A DNA stretch of 64,000 nucleotides from Allopusillimonas sp008369125 (GCF_008369125.1 NZ_VOAY01000003.1:620001-684000); one strand, 5' to 3'; positions 33,218 to 42,774 are shown, numbered from the stretch's first letter. Translations and numbers: made by a program. Notes: generated by a model not told the origin, from the sequence alone.

Positions 33218-33380
33218 AATCGAGGCTGTCGTCAGTGGGGGCTAAAGGCTTCCTGAAGTAGTAGCACACAAGCTTAGGCCACCCAGGCCGGAGTTCTTCA
33301 CACGCGCTTTCGTTGCGCGCCTGATGCCTGCGGCAATACGTTTAGAATAGGGAGAAGCTGATAGTGGCGTCCCCCTTTTT

Positions 33381-35441
33381 ATGAAGCAAGGCCCTGTGAA
33401 CAAATCTTTTTCCGCGCGCGGTCTACCTGCAGATCTACTTGATTTGCTGGGGTCCATGCGGTTTGCCGTCAGCCTGCTGATGTTTATCTGTGTCGCCAGC
33501 ATTATCGGCACGGTACTTGAACAAAACCAGGCCACCAATTTGTATATTGATCGGTTTGGCCCATTCTGGTTTGAAGTCTTCAACAAGTTTTCCATCTGGC
33601 AAATTTACAACAGCTGGTGGTTTTTGCTGATCATGGCGTTTCTGGTCGTCTCGACCACCATCTGTCTGCTACGCAATTCACCCAAGTTTTTACGTGATGC
33701 ACAGTCGTTTCGCGAATACGTGCGCGCAAGCAGTCTCAAATCATTTCACCACCGGGTTGAAACCGTCAGCAACGTGCCGCCAGCCGAAAGCCGGGCGCGC
33801 GTAGAGGGCTGGCTCAAGGGCCATGGCTATCGCTTTCGGGTAAGGGAAGACGAAACCGGTGTAATGCTGGCCGCAAAAAAAGGCGGTGCCAACCGTCTGG
33901 GCTATATCTTCGCCCATGCTGCCATTGTTATTATCTGCTTGGGTGGTTTGCTCGACAGCGAGCTGCCAGTGCGTTTGCAGATGTGGCTGGGTGGGAAGAC
34001 ACCCATTACCGAAAATATGCTGATCTCCCAGGTGCCTGAGTCAGGCCGCTTGTCTGCAGCGAACCCCAGTTTTCGAGCCAACATGCTGGTGCCTGAGGGC
34101 GCAACGACCGCAACCGGCATTGTGGCGGTAGACAATGGCGTGCTGGTGCAGCCCTTGCCGTTTTCGCTCAAGCTCGACAAATTTGTTGTCGATTACTACT
34201 CGACGGGCATGCCCAGTAGCTTTAAAAGCATGGTGCAGGTTACCGACCCTGACACGGGCAAATCCTTTGAGCAAACCATCGAGGTTAACGAGCCTCTAAG
34301 GTACAAAGGCGTTACGGTTTATCAGTCTAGCTTCGACGATGGCGGCAGTAAATTGATGCTTACCGGCTACCCGCTGGTTGGCGCCCGCAACCAGCCTTTT
34401 GAAGTCAATGGTGTCGTGGGCGAAGACGCGGCGATTACGGTAGACAACGACGCCAGCAAGATGCCGCTAAATGTACAGTTTACGGGCCTGCGCGTGATCA
34501 ACGTTGAAGATCTCAGCGGCGGGGGCGCGCCTCAGCCCAAAGCCATGCTTGAGCATGTGGCAGCGGTAACAGGAAGCGCGGCGGGTGCCAAAAACGAAAA
34601 TCTGCGTAACGTAGGCCCGAGCGTGCAGTATCGCATTACAGGCAGCGATGGCCAGTCGCATGAATTTACCAATTACATGCTGCCCGTCATGCTGGATGGC
34701 AGCAGTGTGTTTCTGGCGGGTGTTCGCGAAAATGAAGGGCAGCCTTGGCGCTACGTGCGGATTCCGGCCGATGCCGATAGTTCAATAAAAGAATTCATGG
34801 ACTTGCGGGCCGCACTGGCTGTGCCAGCCATGGTGCACCAGGCTGCCGTGCGTTTTGCGCAAAAAAATGCCAATACCGGTATTCAGCAGCCATTGCTTGA
34901 AAAAGCCGCACAGGGAGCATTGGAAACCTTTTATAGGTCGGGTTTTGACGGTATTATTAAAGACGTACCCGAGGGTCAGCGTGAGCAGGTTCTCGGGTTT
35001 GCCGTGCCCATGATACAGCTCACCCTCACAGAACTGCGTGACATCATGCGTGAACAAACCGGTCGACCAGCGGTCCAACACGACGCTGCTGCAGGTCGCG
35101 AGGCCGAAGCTTGGGTGCAAATGGCCTTGCTGGGCCTGGCCAATTTGCCTGATTACCCGGCGCCGGTGCTTCTGTCGCTTAAAACCTTTGATCAGGTCGA
35201 GGCCAGTGTATTTCAGGTAGCACGTACACCAGGTAAAAATACCGTATACCTTGGTAGTCTGTTTTTGATTATTGGCGTGTTTTCCATGTTTTATATCCGC
35301 GACAGACGCATCTGGGTGTGGATTAAACCGAAAGGCAAAGGCACAGAGATGCTGGCAGCCATGACATCACAGCGTCGCACTCTTGATTTCAACCACGAGT
35401 TCGACCGCTTTAAAGAGGCGTTCAAGCGCCTCAGCACTTAA
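33381..35441 (+). CDS. resB: Cytochrome c biogenesis protein ResB (Ccs1)
   Basis: 686 residues, half of the System II haem-delivery complex with CcsA. It opens with the hallmark LLGSMRFAVSLLMFICVASIIGTVLEQ (helix 1), then two more N-terminal helices (WWFLLIMAFLVVSTTICLL; LGYIFAHAAIVIICLGGLL), a large periplasmic domain, and a final helix (TVYLGSLFLIIGVFSMFYI). RYKGVTVYQSSFDDGG is a conserved periplasmic block. The ATG at 33381 is taken as start; no strong ribosome-binding site is visible. The stop lies 13 bases before ccsA. Confidence 0.95.
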   Translation: MKQGPVNKSFSARGLPADLLDLLGSMRFAVSLLMFICVASIIGTVLEQNQATNLYIDRFGPFWFEVFNKFSIWQIYNSWWFLLIMAFLVVSTTICLLRNSPKFLRDAQSFREYVRASSLKSFHHRVETVSNVPPAESRARVEGWLKGHGYRFRVREDETGVMLAAKKGGANRLGYIFAHAAIVIICLGGLLDSELPVRLQMWLGGKTPITENMLISQVPESGRLSAANPSFRANMLVPEGATTATGIVAVDNGVLVQPLPFSLKLDKFVVDYYSTGMPSSFKSMVQVTDPDTGKSFEQTIEVNEPLRYKGVTVYQSSFDDGGSKLMLTGYPLVGARNQPFEVNGVVGEDAAITVDNDASKMPLNVQFTGLRVINVEDLSGGGAPQPKAMLEHVAAVTGSAAGAKNENLRNVGPSVQYRITGSDGQSHEFTNYMLPVMLDGSSVFLAGVRENEGQPWRYVRIPADADSSIKEFMDLRAALAVPAMVHQAAVRFAQKNANTGIQQPLLEKAAQGALETFYRSGFDGIIKDVPEGQREQVLGFAVPMIQLTLTELRDIMREQTGRPAVQHDAAAGREAEAWVQMALLGLANLPDYPAPVLLSLKTFDQVEASVFQVARTPGKNTVYLGSLFLIIGVFSMFYIRDRRIWVWIKPKGKGTEMLAAMTSQRRTLDFNHEFDRFKEAFKRLST

Positions 35442-35454
35442 CGAGGCAATCTTT

Positions 35455-36813
35455 ATGTCTGAGTCCACAACCTATAGCGGTGCGCCAATGTGGCAGCCCA
35501 CCATGACCGCCAGTGGCGATGGTCGTGGGCACCGCGGCAAACCCGACTGGACGGATATCGCCTTCTTCTTGCTTCTGGCCGGGGGGGCAGCCTACGCGCT
35601 GTTCAATCTCGGCCACAGCATGGATTACTACGAAAAGCTCATTCTCTGTGGCGCGGTAGGGCTTTTATCATGGATGGCCTGGCTGTGGCGCCCCCTGCGC
35701 ACGCTCATGCTGGCCAGCGGCCTGAGTGCCTTGTTTGCCATCTGGCTGTACAGCGGTGGCCAGGGTTTGGAGCAGGGTGATCTTTCCCGTGCTGAAACCG
35801 TCTTTTTCCTCAAGTACCTGTTTTCATCGCAGTCGGCTGTTCTCTGGATGTGTTCGCTGTTTGTGCTGGCCATGGTCTGCTATTGGATAGGCTTTGTCAG
35901 CGATACCGCTGCGTGGCTGGGCACGGTGCTTACCTGGTCGGCGGTTTACGCTGGCACCACAGGCATGCTGGTGCGTTGGCGTGAAGGGCATTTGCTGGGG
36001 CCTGATATTGGCCATATACCCGTCAGCAACCTGTATGAAGTATTTGTTCTGTTTTCGCTGATTACGGCGCTGTTTTACCTGTACTACGAACGTCGGTATG
36101 CCACACGTGCACTGGGCGGCTTTGTGCTCATGGTAATAAGCTCGGCTGTCGTCTTTTTGCTGTGGTATTCGTTTACCCGTGATGCATTCCAGATCCAGCC
36201 CCTGGTGCCGGCGCTTAAAAGTTGGTGGATGAAGCTGCACGTGCCGGCCAACTTTATCGGATATGGCACATTTTCGCTGGCTGCCATGGTCGGGTTTGCC
36301 TACCTGGTTAAAGAACACGGCGAAACACGCTCACGTGCCAAGCTGATACCCGTGTTTTTACTGGGTGCGATACTTTGTGCCGAACCCATGATCTTCGGGT
36401 CGCGAGAGTTTTCGCCCACCTGGATGATTTATTTTGGTATTGGGGCCCTTGTTGTTGGCACCATTCTGGCATTCAGGGGCACGATTGCAGCACGCCTGCC
36501 TTCGCTCCAGGTGCTCGACGACATTATGTACCGGGCCATTGCCATTGGTTTCGCCTTTTTTACGGTGGCCACCATTTTGGGTGCACTGTGGGCCGCCGAT
36601 GCCTGGGGTACATACTGGCAGTGGGATCCAAAAGAAACCTGGGCGCTTATTGTGTGGCTTAACTATGCGGCCTGGTTGCATATGCGCCTCATGAAGGGGC
36701 TGCGAGGCAGCATGGCGGCATACTGGGCGCTCGGCGGCCTGCTGATCACCAGCTTCGCCTTCCTGGGTGTGAACATGTTCTTATCGGGGCTGCACTCGTA
36801 CGGCGAGCTGTAG
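35455..36813 (+). CDS. ccsA: Cytochrome c biogenesis protein CcsA (ResC)
   Basis: 452 residues from the ATG at 35455 (MSESTTYSGAP); an upstream extension in frame overlaps resB and lacks merit. Polytopic haem-handling protein with the WWD signature WGTYWQWDPKET at residues 384-395 and flanking histidines that ligate haem. Multiple transmembrane helices span the rest, and an N-terminal soluble stretch of about 30 residues precedes helix 1. With ResB it forms the cytochrome c synthetase. Ribosome-binding region GAGGCAA. A terminator lies about 140 bases downstream. Confidence 0.95.
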   Translation: MSESTTYSGAPMWQPTMTASGDGRGHRGKPDWTDIAFFLLLAGGAAYALFNLGHSMDYYEKLILCGAVGLLSWMAWLWRPLRTLMLASGLSALFAIWLYSGGQGLEQGDLSRAETVFFLKYLFSSQSAVLWMCSLFVLAMVCYWIGFVSDTAAWLGTVLTWSAVYAGTTGMLVRWREGHLLGPDIGHIPVSNLYEVFVLFSLITALFYLYYERRYATRALGGFVLMVISSAVVFLLWYSFTRDAFQIQPLVPALKSWWMKLHVPANFIGYGTFSLAAMVGFAYLVKEHGETRSRAKLIPVFLLGAILCAEPMIFGSREFSPTWMIYFGIGALVVGTILAFRGTIAARLPSLQVLDDIMYRAIAIGFAFFTVATILGALWAADAWGTYWQWDPKETWALIVWLNYAAWLHMRLMKGLRGSMAAYWALGGLLITSFAFLGVNMFLSGLHSYGEL

Positions 36814-36947
36814 CACATACGACGCACAGTCAGTTTCCTGGGTGTGCGTTGGTTTGATGGTGTGGACGTGCTGTGATACACCCGTCGGGCAAATGCAGAG
36901 ATTAGATGAGCACCCAAGGCTTGGCAACTGCAAAGCCTAAACCAGTA

Positions 36948-36990
36948 AAAAGCAAAAGGCCGGCTCTTCATGAACCGGCCTTTTGCTTTT
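36948..36990 (+). terminator. Rho-independent terminator between ccsA and the pilus operon
   Basis: Stem AGCAAAAGGCCGG (36951-36963) with CCGGCCTTTTGCT (36975-36987), 11-base loop, followed by TTT and preceded by AAAA, so it can act in both directions. It serves ccsA on the plus strand and probably the convergent pilus operon ending at 37053. Confidence 0.88.
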
Positions 36991-37052
36991 CGGGCAGCAG
37001 GTTGCGTTACTTAGCTCGTAACAGCAGATCTACGCGTCACTGTGGCCCGTGT

Positions 37053-38039
37053 TCAATAGGTAACCGTCACCACAATCGTATCTTGATAGTTTCCGCCGCC
37101 AGGCATGGTTTGGGGGCGTACCCGGCCATATACGGTCAGCGTCTGAGGCATGCCAATCCCCGCAGTTTCCACCCCAGAACTTGAATCGTTGCCCCACCGA
37201 GTGGAGCGGCTGGAGTTCTGGTACAGCTCATATGGGATATAGCCAGTTGTGCCCCGCATTCTCCTTGTTGTGCCGCTGGCGTTCAGGCCGTTGTTCAAAC
37301 CTATTTTGTACGCGGTGTTTTGACTGCACGTTACGGTAATCGCCGACGTGCTGTCAACATTGTGGTTAAGAATGCCGTCTACGCTGCCGAAACTCATGTC
37401 GGAGGCGGATTCGATGCGGCAGGTGTTAGAAAGCGAGGCCCCTACATACATGGTGGTTGACAGCGTTTTCATCTGCGGGCTTTCGCATGTGGGAATTGCA
37501 CCGGTATACGCCATGTAGGATAGCGTTACCGGTATGGTGTGACCATAATTCTGCCCACCCATGTAACTATTCTGGCTTGTAGGTTTGATCTCACCGTAGA
37601 TCGGTATGTTTTGAGTGGTGGTGTACGCTGGTACGGTAAGGCCAATCTTTAATGGTGGGGCGTTTCCACCAGCAGCCAGACTGCCCACGACTTGGGTGCG
37701 CGCGGCGTCGGCGTATAGGGTATAGCCTACGTAATAGCCACTGACGGATCCATGCAGGATAGGCATGTAGCGTGGGTTATAGCCTGTACGGGTGGGGTCC
37801 TGCCCTATACTGAAACAGAATAGCGCGGGTGTTGGTGTGCTTCCGTTATTGCAGCTGAAACCAAGGTTCGCCGACGACGTTGCGACCGAATTACCATTCA
37901 TGTCGACCGTGCCAAATTGCAAGCCTTGCGCCCAGGTCGTGTTGCAGGTGAGCTGAGCATGTGCATTGCCGCAAGACGCCATAGCTATCAATATGCCTGG
38001 CAGTATGGCAGTCAGCAGTCTGTGATTTATTTTTATCAT
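37053..38039 (-). CDS. Spore coat U domain protein, probable pilus tip subunit (CsuE-like)
   Basis: 328 residues: signal peptide (ILIAMASCGNAHA) followed by two spore-coat-U (SCPU) domains, about 30-175 and 185-328. Each has paired cysteines and a strand ending typical of archaic pilins; the second ends VYGRVRPQTM...DTIVVTVTY, like the major pilin's VYGKVTN..VVTVTLTY. The two-domain form with a C-terminal pilin-like domain matches the tip adhesin of Csu-type pili. Last gene of the operon, 4 bases after the usher stop. Ligand unknown. Confidence 0.88.
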   Translation of the reverse strand: MIKINHRLLTAILPGILIAMASCGNAHAQLTCNTTWAQGLQFGTVDMNGNSVATSSANLGFSCNNGSTPTPALFCFSIGQDPTRTGYNPRYMPILHGSVSGYYVGYTLYADAARTQVVGSLAAGGNAPPLKIGLTVPAYTTTQNIPIYGEIKPTSQNSYMGGQNYGHTIPVTLSYMAYTGAIPTCESPQMKTLSTTMYVGASLSNTCRIESASDMSFGSVDGILNHNVDSTSAITVTCSQNTAYKIGLNNGLNASGTTRRMRGTTGYIPYELYQNSSRSTRWGNDSSSGVETAGIGMPQTLTVYGRVRPQTMPGGGNYQDTIVVTVTY

Positions 38040-38043
38040 GAGC

Positions 38044-40539
38044 TTACTCGCACGTAAGAGGGCCTATAGCAGGGATGGCTACTGCCGTTTTTGGGTAGGA
38101 GAATCGCACGGTGCAGGGGCCTTGGGGCAGCGAGACAAGCAAGGTATTGTCGTCCTCAAGATCTTCGAGATAGGCTAAACCGTCGTAGCCAGTTACGGAG
38201 CCTGTGGCATTGCCGTTCAGGTTTAATGGGGCCCCTACCGCGATGACGGTGCCTGCACCATCATGCAGCGTGAGGGTTGCCGCCCGAACCGGTCTTAATT
38301 CAAACTTGACCATTGCGCCCGAATCTCTCTGAGGCGCCACGTTAATGTTGACCTTGTCGATCTTCATAGTGGTTGGCAGATTGAGCGCATCAATGGATAC
38401 CTGGTTTTTCTGATACGCGTTCAGGGGCGAGATCATCAACCTGCCCTGCGCATCGGTGAGCCCAATTTGCCTGTTCTGGAGCATTACCGGGACGTCTGGA
38501 ACCCCTGAGGTAGACACCACAGCAAAACCGTCATAAACTTTGCGCCCTGCGAATAGGCCCCCGTCCATGGCCACGACCGAACCTGAGGCGCCCGCGTAGG
38601 CAGAATTGGTATGCTCGTAGGCATTTACGCCAACACGATAATCGCCCTTAAGGCTTCGGTACGATACTTCGGCATTGCCATACGTGCTCTGTGGGTTTTT
38701 TTGCCCCTGAACCGTCCAGTTCCACCCGGTTTCCTCGCGGGTCCATTGCGAAGCGCTTAGACCATAACTGTTTTGACCGGTGCTGCGCTGCACCGAGCTG
38801 CCGACTGTCAGATTGTTGTCGAAGTACATGCTCAGGCCCAAGAACACCATGTTGGTACGAGGGGAGTTCAGGCTGCGGTTGTAACTGAGGCTGACCGTGG
38901 CGTGATTGCCAAAGCTTTTGCTCCAATAGGCGCCTACGTAGCGGTTTGATGTGGCTGTGCTCGAATAGTAAGTGTACGCGTTATTGTTGCTACCACTGTA
39001 GTAATAAGCGGTGGGTATATTGTTTCCGTAGCGAGTGTGTACGTAGCTAAGATTCAGTGATCCCAAGTTGTCCAAGCTGACGCCAGCGACAGCGCTTTCC
39101 GTGACGCGTGGCGTGCTGCTATTCGCGTACACCGAGGCTACGTCACGATAGTCCTCGGTCGAGCGAACCGTATTCATGCCAATATTGAAACGACGGTTTT
39201 GCCACTGGTAGCCCAGGCTGTACTTCGAGCCTTGCCGATCGTCGCTGCGGCTTGCCGAATATGATGCTGACACTTGTCCCAGCACTCCAACCGTTGCGAC
39301 CGCGCCTGCCCCCAGTGTAACTACCCGGCCGCTGTATTCTCCGTGGCCCTCAAGCGTGAGGTTGTTGCTGATGCCGTAACGGCCCGTAGCACTGTAAACA
39401 GGGTCTTTCTCATAGGAAAACGACGCGTAGCCGTAGTCTTTGCGCACGTAGCCAGCCTCGACCGACCAATCGCTCAGCCCTTTTGCGAGCAGCGTGTTGC
39501 TGCTGTAAAACGGTATGTCTACTACCGTGCGACGACCCAAGGCATCCGTCAGTTCCACCTGCGCATTACCCATTCCGGACACGACCGGCATGTTTTCCAG
39601 CTGAAAAGGGCCTGCAGGGAGTTGGCCGTTGTAGCGCTTGATACCGTCTATATAGAGGTCGATAGCGGAAGGCAGCACGGCCGTGCCCATAAAGGCGGGC
39701 AGTGGCGAGGTGATTCGATAAGGCTTTAGCGAAAAATCGCGGCCTAGCCGAATACCACCTACCCGGATAGATCTGGTCCAGGGCAAATAGCTGGTGGTTG
39801 TATCGCCCACGGACAGACTTATTTCGCTTTCCGGCCAGTAGCTGTTCCAGGCCGTATCCAGCCTGACATTGCGCGTGCGGCGACTGTAGTCGTAGTATGA
39901 AGAACCTGAGCTGGATCCAGAGTTTGATTGGGTTTGCAAGGTTGTCAGCATGGTGTTGTTGAGCACACCCAAAGGGCTGAAATACCGCATTTCGCTCGAT
40001 CCACTCAATGTGGAGTTGCTGTCGGGATTGTGTACGGCATAGAGGTCGTAGTTTAGTAGTGCGCCTGTGCCCGGCGTTGCTTGAAGAGTCGCCATTTCCG
40101 GCCCTTGCAGCTTCGTTGTGTCCAACTCAAGCGTGTCTGTCGGGGCAGTCAGCGCAAGACTTTGAGTGGTGGCATCGTAATTGAACGTGACGGCCGGGAG
40201 TGTATTTAGGTTAACTTCGCTCGAACCTTGGTTTGTAAGCTTAAATCCAATTTTTCGCAGCACGTCAGAGCTTGCCCAGATGCTCTCGCCTCTCTGATCA
40301 AAAGGCAATAGCTGAGCAACACGATTGCCGTTAATAAATACCTGCAGGTACAACTGCTGGCTGACAGTGCCCATATGTGCAGTCGGCTGTATAGGTGGCA
40401 GAGCGGTTGCCGCCGTTGCAGCGAACGATGGTGCGACGATTAGCGTGACACACAGGTAGAAATTGCTGTGCGATGCTCTATGGGCTCTTCTTTGCCGCAG
40501 GAATGACAAACTGCTGAGGCTGTTGATTGATTTTCGCAT
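38044..40539 (-). CDS. Outer-membrane fimbrial usher (archaic CsuD-like)
   Basis: 831 residues. The ATG at 40539 lies inside the chaperone gene (62-base overlap); it is needed to include the signal peptide (FYLCVTLIVAPSFAATA). N-terminal domain with YLQVFINGNRVAQLLPF, the 24-strand barrel with ELTDALGRRTVVDIPFYSS, plug region, and C-terminal domains ending in two cysteines (GPCTVRF.., ..IGPLTCE). It secretes and polymerises subunits delivered by the chaperone. Strands are Tyr/Ser/Asn-rich. The deep overlap with the chaperone suggests coupled translation. Intact length for the family. Confidence 0.92.
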   Translation of the reverse strand: MRKSINSLSSLSFLRQRRAHRASHSNFYLCVTLIVAPSFAATAATALPPIQPTAHMGTVSQQLYLQVFINGNRVAQLLPFDQRGESIWASSDVLRKIGFKLTNQGSSEVNLNTLPAVTFNYDATTQSLALTAPTDTLELDTTKLQGPEMATLQATPGTGALLNYDLYAVHNPDSNSTLSGSSEMRYFSPLGVLNNTMLTTLQTQSNSGSSSGSSYYDYSRRTRNVRLDTAWNSYWPESEISLSVGDTTTSYLPWTRSIRVGGIRLGRDFSLKPYRITSPLPAFMGTAVLPSAIDLYIDGIKRYNGQLPAGPFQLENMPVVSGMGNAQVELTDALGRRTVVDIPFYSSNTLLAKGLSDWSVEAGYVRKDYGYASFSYEKDPVYSATGRYGISNNLTLEGHGEYSGRVVTLGAGAVATVGVLGQVSASYSASRSDDRQGSKYSLGYQWQNRRFNIGMNTVRSTEDYRDVASVYANSSTPRVTESAVAGVSLDNLGSLNLSYVHTRYGNNIPTAYYYSGSNNNAYTYYSSTATSNRYVGAYWSKSFGNHATVSLSYNRSLNSPRTNMVFLGLSMYFDNNLTVGSSVQRSTGQNSYGLSASQWTREETGWNWTVQGQKNPQSTYGNAEVSYRSLKGDYRVGVNAYEHTNSAYAGASGSVVAMDGGLFAGRKVYDGFAVVSTSGVPDVPVMLQNRQIGLTDAQGRLMISPLNAYQKNQVSIDALNLPTTMKIDKVNINVAPQRDSGAMVKFELRPVRAATLTLHDGAGTVIAVGAPLNLNGNATGSVTGYDGLAYLEDLEDDNTLLVSLPQGPCTVRFSYPKTAVAIPAIGPLTCE

Positions 40540-41224
40540 CTATTGTGCCGCCTGCCAGCATTACCTTTCCATGTTCTTCAAGCTGCCAAATACGCGTGCT
40601 TCCTGCTAGAGCATAGCCATATAGCCCCGGGGTCAACACAATGGGCTTGCCATTGGCAGGTGTAAACTTAACGTCAATGATCTGGGCTCGTGTATGCCCG
40701 GTGTTGTTGGCCTGCAAGAAGATTTTTGCGTCTTTTTGCATAACGTTCCATACAAGCATGGGTGATGCAGTATCGCTTTGCTTTTGCGTGTGCACGAATA
40801 CGGGTATGGAGTACCTCACGGCAAACTGCACGCCGGCTGCTTGCGCATCTGTAGGAATCTCGTCAACAACCACGCGGTAGGCTAACTCGCTATCGCCGGC
40901 AGTTGGTGAGTTTTGCGTGCGTATCATACGAATCATTTGGCGCTCGCCGGCTGGCACAGATATCATGGCCGGTGTCGCTAGCAGCTCTGTGGTGTGTGCA
41001 AGATCGTCCTCGCCTGACACTTGCGTCCAGCGATAAACGCGAATTTGAGCCTGCAACGGTGTATCGCCCGGATTGGTCAGCCACAAAGCCTCGGCATTTT
41101 GCGAGGCTTGCAGCTCAAGCATGATGGGAGCCGCTTGCAGATGAGCTGCCGAGGCGGCGCCAGGTATGGCGAATGCGAGCACTAAAGCTACGGCCGAGGC
41201 CTGGATGTGAGATGAAATATTCAT
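40478..41224 (-). CDS. Periplasmic pilus assembly chaperone (CsuC-like)
   Basis: 248 residues. Signal peptide (ALVLAFAIPGAASA), then the two-lobe immunoglobulin-like PapD fold: PIMLELQASQNAEALWLTNPGD (A1/B strands), the G1-donor and surface-loop area VPAGERQMIRMIR, and FAVRYSIPVFVHT in domain 1; domain 2 carries NTGHTRAQIIDVKF. It caps pilin subunits in the periplasm and hands them to the usher. It begins 36 bases after the major pilin's stop and overlaps the usher start. Confidence 0.92.
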   Translation of the reverse strand: MNISSHIQASAVALVLAFAIPGAASAAHLQAAPIMLELQASQNAEALWLTNPGDTPLQAQIRVYRWTQVSGEDDLAHTTELLATPAMISVPAGERQMIRMIRTQNSPTAGDSELAYRVVVDEIPTDAQAAGVQFAVRYSIPVFVHTQKQSDTASPMLVWNVMQKDAKIFLQANNTGHTRAQIIDVKFTPANGKPIVLTPGLYGYALAGSTRIWQLEEHGKVMLAGGTIDAKINQQPQQFVIPAAKKSP

Positions 41225-41260
41225 GCCGTGGGTTGCCGTGCGCGCAAGGTGCGCCCGGTT

Positions 41261-41755
41261 TTAGTACGTGAGCGTGACGGTGACGACATCTTTAAAGCTG
41301 CCGGCGACTCGTCCAGGATTGGTGACCTTACCATACACCTGCATTGTTTGTGGCTGTCCGTTGGCAAATATGGGGGCGGCAATGGCGCCGCTCCAGGAAG
41401 CGGTTCTACCTTCATTGGAAAACAAGCTGTAGTCAACGAAAGCATTTGCGTCGGTACCATTAACGCCTTTCATTTTCCAGCTGTTTGCGCTGGCAAGCGC
41501 GACGCCCGGAGCTGTGCCCACTGTGCACTGGATCTCAAACGAAGTTTGTCCGAGTGTTACGGGAGCGGAGCCAGTAAGCGGGGTTGCAGCGACTGTTCCG
41601 AACGAAAGATCGCCGATGCTGTTCGGTGTTTTGAACTCGCAACCCGCCGCGACATTGATCGTTACATTGAAATTGGCAGTCGAAGATGCAGCGTTGGCGA
41701 CACCAACAGCAGCGAAAGAAGATACCAGAGCCAGCGCGATAAGTGAGCGTTTCAT
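41261..41755 (-). CDS. Major pilin subunit, spore coat U domain (CsuA/B-like)
   Basis: 164 residues. Signal peptide MKRSLIALALVSSFAAVGVANA, then one SCPU domain with two cysteines (AAGCEFKT; FEIQCTVG) for the pilin disulfide, and the C-terminal MQVYGKV...VVTVTLTY. The N-terminal strand of the mature protein (STANFNVTINV) would be the donor strand. First gene of the pilus operon, hence most highly expressed. Its 161-base upstream region carries CAGTGAT repeats. The two-component regulator gene precedes it on the same strand. Confidence 0.92.
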   Translation of the reverse strand: MKRSLIALALVSSFAAVGVANAASSTANFNVTINVAAGCEFKTPNSIGDLSFGTVAATPLTGSAPVTLGQTSFEIQCTVGTAPGVALASANSWKMKGVNGTDANAFVDYSLFSNEGRTASWSGAIAAPIFANGQPQTMQVYGKVTNPGRVAGSFKDVVTVTLTY

Positions 41756-41774
41756 GTTTTTCTGCTTAAAAATT

Positions 41775-41812
41775 CAGTGATTGGGATCACTGCAACATGT
41801 GGTTTCAGTGAT
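41775..41812 (-). promoter_or_regulatory. CAGTGAT repeats upstream of the pilin gene
   Basis: Inverted repeat CAGTGAT-TGGG-ATCACTG (41775-41792, perfect 7-bp arms) and a further direct copy CAGTGAT at 41806-41812, within 20-57 bases of the pilin ATG. Possible operator or mRNA leader hairpin; regulator unknown, the neighbouring AraC-output response regulator is a candidate. Confidence 0.45.
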
Positions 41813-41916
41813 ATGACCAAATCTTACGGGAGCAGGAAAACAACGCATTTAAAAGAGGGAACAAACATTTTAATTTGGGGAAACCCCTAGATAAAAACAA
41901 CACCTTCATACGATTT

Positions 41917-42774
41917 TTAAGTCGTTTGTGTGGTTTTGTTACTGAGTTCGGCGATTTGAGCTGCTGCTGACAGCCCTTTGTGCGCCTCTTTTGCCTGAAT
42001 GCGGTAAAGAGAAGGCGTCATGCCGGAATGGCGGTTGAAAGCTGAGGAAAAATTGGCGGCGCTTGAAAACCCCAACTCTTCAGATATGGTCACTACACTC
42101 AAGGCTGTCTGCTCAAGCATGCGTTGTGCTGCACGCATTTTTTCGAGTCGTATATGTTCAGCGACAGTCACCCCCTGTAATCGCCGAAATGCTTGGGTCA
42201 GCTTTTTTTCGTGTGTTCCGATCAGGCGGGCTATTTTTTCTGGTGAGACGGCCGTCCGCAAGTTGTTACTAATGTAATTCAGCGCCGCATTGACCAGTAT
42301 TTTATCTTCATCCCCGTCTCCCACGGCATCGGCAGGATCGACGTCATCCTCGACCGAACTCTGGTTTTTCTTGGCCTGCCTTGCCAGCGATAGATGAATA
42401 TTGATACGCGCTAATACTTCTTCTGCATCGTAAGGCTTGACGACATAATCGCAGGCGCCACCAAGCAGGGCCGTGAGGCGCTGGTCTATGTGGTTGCCAG
42501 CGCTGAGGAAAATGATGGGTATCGATGCTGTTGACTCGGTAGCCTTTAACAGCCTGCATGTTGCCAGGCCGTCCATTTTAGGCATGTCTACGTCAAGGAG
42601 GATTAGGTCGGGCTGTATGGCGATTGCCCGGTGATACCCTTGTTCTCCGTCGAGTGCAACGCTTAGTTCGTATCCCGTGCCACGCAATCGCTCGATCAAG
42701 AGGCGGACTTCTGGCGGGGTGTCATCCACGATCAAAATTCGCGGTGCTGGTCGTTTGGTATTGGTATTCGGCAT
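41917..42774 (-). CDS. Response regulator with AraC-type DNA-binding domain
   Basis: 285 residues from the ATG at 42774, which has AAGGGA five bases upstream; a TTG at 42789 would add five residues. Receiver domain (about 12-130) with Asp17, Asp18, phosphoacceptor Asp61 (LLDVDMPKMDG), Ser91 and Lys113 (VVKPYD), all catalytic residues intact. An acidic linker (EDDVDPADAVGDGDED) is followed by a C-terminal AraC helix-turn-helix pair (KIARLIGTHEKKLTQAFRR; VTISEELGFSSAANFSSAFNRHSGMTP). It is next to the pilus operon and divergent from a histidine kinase, so it probably controls the pili. Confidence 0.92.
   Translation of the reverse strand: MPNTNTKRPAPRILIVDDTPPEVRLLIERLRGTGYELSVALDGEQGYHRAIAIQPDLILLDVDMPKMDGLATCRLLKATESTASIPIIFLSAGNHIDQRLTALLGGACDYVVKPYDAEEVLARINIHLSLARQAKKNQSSVEDDVDPADAVGDGDEDKILVNAALNYISNNLRTAVSPEKIARLIGTHEKKLTQAFRRLQGVTVAEHIRLEKMRAAQRMLEQTALSVVTISEELGFSSAANFSSAFNRHSGMTPSLYRIQAKEAHKGLSAAAQIAELSNKTTQTT

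Noticed and set aside
36906..37184. Plus-strand frame covering the terminator after ccsA
   Set aside because: Runs through a terminator hairpin and the 3' end of the pilus tip gene; no support.
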